Assembly (NCBI GenBank): GCA_007570785.1
Contig: ML662465.1
Coordinates: 3,793,902-3,857,901 of the forward strand
From: Antilocapra americana
Lineage: Eukaryota > Chordata > Mammalia > Artiodactyla > Antilocapridae
Direction of reading: 5' to 3'
Length of the DNA: 64,000 nucleotides
Shown here: one piece after another, positions 58,393-64,000 of the stretch
How positions within the stretch are numbered: position 1 is the stretch's first letter
How the letters are laid out: the number at the start of each line of letters is the position of its first letter
The notes under the pieces: generated by a model
Told to the model about the DNA's origin: nothing
Database searches by the model: none
Seen by the model: only the letters and a program-made list of their open reading frames with translations
Position numbers and translations under genes: made by a program

Positions 58393-58973
58393 GCCACTGA
58401 GGGGAAAGGAATGAATGCACAGATGCATGAGTGAATTTTCCTGAAGGTGTTCCTAACATGAACTCCTCATGGAAAGGAATTATAAGCATTTTAGTAATTG
58501 CAGCTTTTCAGGTGGCAAATGAGAGAGGCATTCCCTACAGACTGCAGTCAAGAACTCAAGCATCATTATTCAATCAGACACCTCTTCATGAAGCAAGTAA
58601 ATAGATATTTCCAGAGAATTTGGCAAAGCCAACTTTTGCAACCTCCTTTCTCTTTTAGCAAGGAGAGTGGGAAACTTCATGATCGAAGTTTCTCAGCTGA
58701 ATGAAAGTCATAAACAAATACGGATTGCACTCCCCCAGCCGATGAAGACTCTCTGATTGCTCCAGGATCAAATACATAAATACAAATCTGAGGTCTGACA
58801 AGTTTCAGACCTCAACAGTCTCTCTGCACTCTCTCCACCAAAACCATTGATCAAGGAATGTGTTACTGATTTTTTAACATCTGGACAGGAAGTGGTAGTT
58901 GGCATATGGCTAACTTAAGCCAAGATTGGATTACAATTTAGCTGTGAGAGCCATAAGATACTTTCTGCCCCTT
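58393..58973. other. Unassigned stretch
   Basis: No recognised repeat. A 68-codon ORF at 58,498-58,704 has no signature. Confidence 0.4.
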
Positions 58974-59197
58974 TGCATGCGTGCTAAGTCACTTCAGTCA
59001 TGACAGACTCTATGTGATCCGATGGACTGTAGCCCGCCAGGTTCCTCTGTCCATGGGATTCTCCAGGCAAGAATACTGCAGTGGGTTGCCATGCCCTCCT
59101 CCAGGAGATCTTCTCAACCCAGGGATGGAACCCACATCTCTTGTGTTTCCTGCACTGGCAGACAGGTTCTTTACCATTAGCACCACCTGGGAAGCCC
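58974..59197 (-). mobile_element. Bov-tA SINE
   Basis: Reverse, full length: tgcatgcgtgctaagtcact to agcaccacctgggaagccc. Confidence 0.93.
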
Positions 59198-59273
59198 TTC
59201 TGCTTCCCTGATCTATAACCATGTAGTTAGTGTAGACTGACTGGTATATGCTTTGAAAAAAAAAAAGCCAAGG

Positions 59274-59672
59274 ATGTACCTAGAGATGATCATGCTAAGC
59301 GAAGTCAAAAAAAGAAAGACAAATACCACATGATATCACTTATATGCGGAATCTAAAATATAATACAATTCAATATATCTATGAGACAAAAACAGACTCA
59401 TAAAGGATGACTTGTGGTTGCTGAGTGAGGGGAGGGGAGGGAAGGAATGGGAGTTTGAGATTAGCAGAGGCAAACTATTATATATAGGATGGACAAACAA
59501 CAAGGGCCTACCTTATAGGACAAGGAACGATATTCAGTATCTGGTGACAAAGCATAATGGAAAAGAATACGAAAAAGAATATATGTTTAACTGAGTCACT
59601 TCGCTGTACGGAAGAAATCAGCACAATGTTGTAAACCTACTATACATCAATAAAATTTTTTAAATGAAAAAC
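59274..59672 (+). mobile_element. L1 3' end with a 14-bp TSD
   Basis: Forward: accacatgatatcacttata, gatgacttgtggttgctgag and tgtaaacctactatacatca. Flanked by aaaaaaagccaagg at 59,260-59,273 and 59,673-59,686. Confidence 0.92.
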
Positions 59673-59686
59673 AAAAAAAGCCAAGG

Positions 59687-60414
59687 CACTTGCCTAGATT
59701 CCTCAACTCATTTTGAACTTTCCAGATCTTTAATTGGAGTAATCATTGTATCTAAGTATTTTTATTGTATACTTTAAAAAGCTAGAAAATGTGAATGTGT
59801 CCTTTAAGTATATCTATTATCAGAGCAGCAAGATAATAAAACAGCTGCAGCTAGGGCCTAAGTTGCGATGCCTGACACCTACAGGTGCTCAATAAATACT
59901 TGGTGTTGAGTGGATGTGGTGGAGCGAGAAGAAGAAAGCTTGTAGGAAGGTTATCGCTTATGCTTTTTCAGCTTAGACCAAGCTGCTCAAAAATAAAACA
60001 TGATTAGTTAGGAATCAAATGTTCTTCTTCCTGGGAAGAAGGCTCAGAGAAGGCAAAATGAGCAGGAAGCTATAGGCAGTTATACTGATTAGGAAATTAG
60101 GAAGCAAAATAACCTCTTCTCATCAATAAGTGAAAGCAGGTCGTTAGAGGCTTCTTGTGAAATGTGAAGACAGTCTCCTGTGAGGACTTAGAGATGTGAA
60201 GACAGCATCTTTAGAGATGCTCTAAGGTTCAGACCACAGAAGCTGAGTCCCATTTGGGTATGCATTCGGGTTTTAAAATTTATCCTTCTCCTGAGTCCTA
60301 GGAGTACAATTAGAATTAAATTAAATTGGATCATGAACATTTGAACTGTATAAAGAAAAATACCACATCATATCGAGGCATTCATATTTCCTAACGTTTT
60401 GCTGTAACCCTTCC
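59687..60414. other. Mostly unassigned; short L2/MIR end near 59,860-59,920
   Basis: ctacaggtgctcaataaata is an old SINE/LINE terminus. Nothing else is recognised. Confidence 0.4.
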
Positions 60415-60780
60415 ATATTTTTATTTATTTTTTATTGAAGTATAGATGACATATACTAGTTTCAGGTATACACCCTAGTATCTTGATATTTTTATAGATT
60501 ATATATTGGCTATATTCCCTGTGCTATACATTACATCCTTGTAACTCATCTGTGTTATACCTAACAGTTTGTACCTCTTAATCCTCTTTACCCCTGTTGC
60601 CCCTCCTCCCACCCCCTCCCTTCTTGCAACCACACATCTGTTCTCTGCATCTCTTTTTCTTTTGTTATATTTGTTCATTTGCTTGCTCTTTAGATTTTGT
60701 ATGTAACTGAAAACATACAGTATTTTTGGATTTTTTTAAGCATTTATATTCATAGTCAGTTAATTATGACTTATTTTGAG
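60415..60780 (-). mobile_element. L1 3' end, inverted
   Basis: ttttttattgaagtatagat, attccctgtgctatacatta and ccacacatctgttctctgca are the reverse of an L1 3' region. Confidence 0.75.
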
Positions 60781-61107
60781 GGTTTTTTGTTTTCAGTGTA
60801 CTTGACTGGCTAAGGTTTGCAGTAGAGACTGAGGAAATGAGCCTCGGATCCACCTCCTTCTCCGAGAACTGCCTTTGCTCTTCTGGACCTCAGCCTCAGT
60901 GACTTTCCTTGCTGAGAATCAGCATGGGTCAGCATGGACACTGGCTCAGGCTGAGACAAATTCTCTCTGGAGAATCTGTACTTGGGAGGTGAGGAATAAA
61001 CTCTAGGGAGTGTGGGAGGATGTTTGAATGTTAGACACGTAACTTGGGAGTTTGCGGCCAACTAAGGGTTTACTTAACTTATATGCAAACTATATCATGT
61101 GAAGTCC
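60781..61107. other. Unassigned stretch
   Basis: No recognised repeat or gene. Confidence 0.4.
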
Positions 61108-61945
61108 TGGGCTGGATGAATCATAAGCTGGAATCAAGATTGCTGGGAGAAACATCAACAATCCCAGAAACACAAATGATACTACCCTAACAGCAGAAAG
61201 TGAAGAGGAACTAAAGAGCCTCTTGATGAAGGTGAAAGAGGAGACTAAAAAGGCTGCTTAAAACTCAACATTCAAAAAACTAAGATCATGGCATCCAGTG
61301 CCATCACTTCATGGCAAATAGATGGGCAAAAAATGGAATAAGTGGCAGATTTAATTTTCTTGGGCTCCAAAATTACTACGGATTGTGACTGCAGCCATGA
61401 AATTAAAAGATGTTTGCTTCTTGGAAGAAAAGCTATGACAAACCTAGAGAGCATAAAGCAGAAACATCACTTTGCCAATAAAGATCCATCTAATCAAAGC
61501 TATTGTTTTTCTAGTAGTCATGTATGGATGTGACAGCTGGACCATAAAGCAAGCTGAGCACCAAAGAATTGATGCTTTTAAACTATGGTGCTGGAGAAGA
61601 CTCTTGAGAGTCCCTCAGACTGCCAAGAGAGCAAATTAGACAATCCTAAAGGAAATCAACCCTGAATATTCACTGGACGGACTGGTGCTGAAGCTGAAGT
61701 TCCAATACTGTGGCCACTTGATGTGAACAGCCCACTCATTAGAAAAGACCCTGAGCTGGGAAAGATTGAGGGCAGAAGGAGAAGGGGGTGACATAGAATG
61801 AGATGATTAGATATCATGACAGACTCAATGGACATGAGTTTAAGCAAGCTCCAGGAGATAGTGATGGACAGGGAAGCCTGGCATGCTGCAGTCCATGGGC
61901 TCAAAAAGAGTTGGACACAACTTAGCGACTGAACAACAACAAAGG
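61108..61945 (+). mobile_element. BovB 3' part (RT C-terminus and tail)
   Basis: Forward: gggctggatgaatcataagc, gaaagtgaagaggaactaaa, tgtgacagctggaccataaa to agcgactgaacaacaacaaa. It starts just upstream of the motif-C region; many stops. Confidence 0.92.
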
Positions 61946-62264
61946 TCTGTAAAAGTGGACGGAGCCAGTTTCATGAAAGACTATAAAGCACATATGCAGA
62001 CCAAAAAGTAGAGATGGAAATATGAGGTCTGGGTTCCCAATGGCTTGACAGATTCTGCTCTGGCCTCTAACTGTTCTTATGTGAAAACATCCCAGCATCC
62101 CTTTTAGAAAACCTTTTTTAACTGAAGCCTGTTGAAAGTGGGTTTCTGTCACTCACCACCAAAAGCAGCAGAAGCTAAGTATTCTGACAGTTTCTCCTAG
62201 CTCCTGGGAATCCTTGCTCATTGGTCCAGCAGCCACAAGTCAGGCACCACCTGTATCCTATGCC
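61946..62264. other. Unassigned stretch
   Basis: No recognised repeat or gene. Confidence 0.4.
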
Positions 62265-62423
62265 ATTGTTGTCGTTGTTGCTCAGTCACGTCCAACTCTT
62301 TGTGACCCCATGAACAGCGGCACACCGGGCTTCTCTGTCCTTCACTATCTCCTGGAGTTGGCTCAAACTCGTGTCCGTTGAGTCGGTGATGCCATCCAAC
62401 CATCTCATCCTCTGTCATTAGGC
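62265..62423 (-). mobile_element. BovB 3' tail, inverted
   Basis: gttgctcagtcacgtccaac to catctcatcctctgtcatta. Confidence 0.9.
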
Positions 62424-62859
62424 AAGAACAATGTGTCCTGGAGCTGGACGAGTACCTGGATCCTAGTCTCAGGTCTACCTCAATCCAGCCATGTGACCTG
62501 GAGCACACTGTGCACCTCACTGTGCCTTTGCTTCCTCTTCTACAGTATCCCAAGTCCACCTCTTTCCGTTTGCAAGGTAGATACTGATTTTCTTCCATTA
62601 AAGTGACAGTTTCTTCCACTTAGGAAATGTGGGGGGTTTAGCTCCTCTATTGATCTTATTTTTTGAGACTTTGAGCTCTCGAAGAAAAAGACCTTAAAAA
62701 ATACCCAGAGTATTTCATGCTCATTCAGGGTCCATTTCAAAAGATGGAGCCAGGCTGCCTGGCAGCGTGGAGCTACTGGTTGTCTTGCTGTAAGACAGAA
62801 ATGAACCAAATAACTTGAAGGGACATGATCAGGGAGTGGAGGATCTTTATAAGCTTTAT
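62424..62859. other. Unassigned stretch; possible MIR remnant
   Basis: tcaatccagccatgtgacct followed by ctcactgtgcctttgcttcc suggests a MIR core near 62,480-62,545. Confidence 0.4.
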
Positions 62860-63010
62860 CACATTTAATCCTTATAAACAATCATATTCCCAACATACAG
62901 ATGAGGAAAATGAGTCCAGAGTATCTTAGTAACTTTCCTAGGTGTCACAGGTGACAAATTGGGAGAGCCCGGACTATACTCAGGTCTGAGTGATCTTAAC
63001 CACTGCTCTC
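62860..63010 (-). mobile_element. MIR SINE, inverted
   Basis: ttaatccttataaacaatca, acagatgaggaaaatgagtc and tcaggtctgagtgatcttaa are the reverse of MIR. Confidence 0.65.
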
Positions 63011-63249
63011 AATTTCCCCACTGCCTGCAGCTTGATATACAACCCACCCTTGACCTTTGTAGAAATTCTGCTGCCCAGACCTCATTTTTGTGGTTCTGAT
63101 ATGACTCGATCTTCCAGAAAGCAAGCAATGGGGAAATGGACCACTTTCCCTCATCCAGGTATGAAATCCTTCCTGACTCTGACTGCTATCTCCATCCCTT
63201 CACCTATCCATTATCAGTCTCCTCCTCTGGAAAAACACATTTTAAAATA

Positions 63250-63370
63250 ATGTCAACGTTGGCAAAGTATTCTGAGAATGAACAAATAAGCCATGGGAAG
63301 CACTTCAGGAAATGTCTAGCAGATAGTGAATACTTGAAAAATGTTGGTTATTAAACATAGCATCTGCTTG
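63250..63370 (+). mobile_element. MIR-like 3' end
   Basis: gaagcacttcaggaaatgtc and gatagtgaatacttgaaaaa with atgttggttatta are the MIR terminus. Confidence 0.45.
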
Positions 63371-63434
63371 CCTGCCTTCCCCTGGCATAAGTATAAGTAT
63401 CCTTTACTTTTAATCAGATTTACACCTTTATTCA

Positions 63435-63754
63435 GCAAGGAGATCAAACCAGTCAATCCTAAAGGAAATCAATCCTGAATACTCATTGGAAGGACTGATG
63501 CTAAGGCTGAAGCTCCAAGACTTTGGCCACCTGATGCGAGAGCTGACTCACTGGAAAAGACCCTGATGCTGGGAAAGATTGAAGGCAGGAGGAGAAGAGG
63601 GTGACAGAGGCTGAGATGGTTGGATGGCATCAGTGATTCCATGGACATGAACTTGGGCAAACTCTGGGAGATGGTGAGGGACAGGGAGGCCTGGTGTGCT
63701 GCAGCCCACAGGGTTGCAAAGAGTCGGACACAGCTTGGTGACTGGACAACAACA
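63435..63754 (+). mobile_element. BovB 3' end with a perfect 13-bp TSD
   Basis: Forward: gcaaggagatcaaaccagtc to ggtgactggacaacaac. Flanked by acacctttattca at 63,422-63,434 and 63,755-63,767. Confidence 0.95.
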
Positions 63755-63767
63755 ACACCTTTATTCA

Positions 63768-64000
63768 TTCATTCCTTTGGTCCACCAACAAGTATTAGTG
63801 ACCATGCTATGAGAGCACAGACATGGATCTAAACTGACATTCGAAGCTAGGGAAGTGAAGAAATAGGGAGGGGTGTTCAGTAAAAGAATAATGGGGATTA
63901 AGGCTAGGATGCAGGAGGAGATATGACATATTCCGGGGAACAAGTAGCTCATTTCAAGACATAAAGTTAGAGCATAACATTCTTAGGATCAGAAAGGTCT
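63768..64000. other. Unassigned window end
   Basis: No recognised repeat or gene before the window ends. Confidence 0.4.

Noticed and set aside
62218..62619. 133-codon reverse ORF
   Set aside because: Overlaps a BovB tail and a MIR remnant; no protein signature.

Overview
This window is non-coding mammalian DNA from a ruminant (cattle, sheep, goat or a close relative). The diagnosis rests on the repeats: many copies of the BovB non-LTR retrotransposon and its Bov-tA/Bov-A2 SINE satellites, cetartiodactyl tRNA-derived (CHR-type) SINEs, and ruminant L1 3' ends with a G-rich 3' UTR. I found no intact protein-coding gene, no tRNA or rRNA gene, no CRISPR array and nothing bacterial. Element names are assigned by eye from family knowledge; subfamily names would need RepeatMasker.

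Layout. 0-12 kb: SINEs, L1 3' ends, a MIR and an L2, then a nested set in which an ERV solo LTR sits in a Bov-tA SINE that sits in the target-site duplication of a 1.4-kb hAT transposon; then several inverted L1 pieces, including about 2 kb of old L1 5' region. 12-25 kb: an ERV LTR, a MaLR LTR split by a SINE, many SINEs, L2 and MER5-like hAT relics, and a CpG-bearing unassigned stretch near 14 kb. 25-34 kb: a truncated ruminant L1 3' end, a separate L1 5' part (5' UTR, ORF1, endonuclease part of ORF2) and, abutting it, a 2.2-kb BovB copy in reverse with recognisable reverse transcriptase motifs. 34-45 kb: sparse SINEs, a reverse ERV solo LTR split by a SINE, L2 and MIR. 45.9-52.6 kb: what looks like one ancient reverse L1 cut by at least five later insertions, including a processed pseudogene of HNRNPH1 that itself received an L1 3'-end insertion. 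52.6-64 kb: more L1, L2, MLT1-type LTRs, BovB and SINEs.

Function. The only gene-derived sequence is the dead HNRNPH1 retrocopy. A 76-bp exon-like segment at 3,041-3,116, two unrecognised ORFs of 130 and 170 codons, and a CpG-bearing stretch at 13.9-14.1 kb are the only places where I would look for host function. The most informative content is the nesting order of insertions, supported at many sites by target-site duplications (TSDs) read directly from the sequence. No new biological system is evident.
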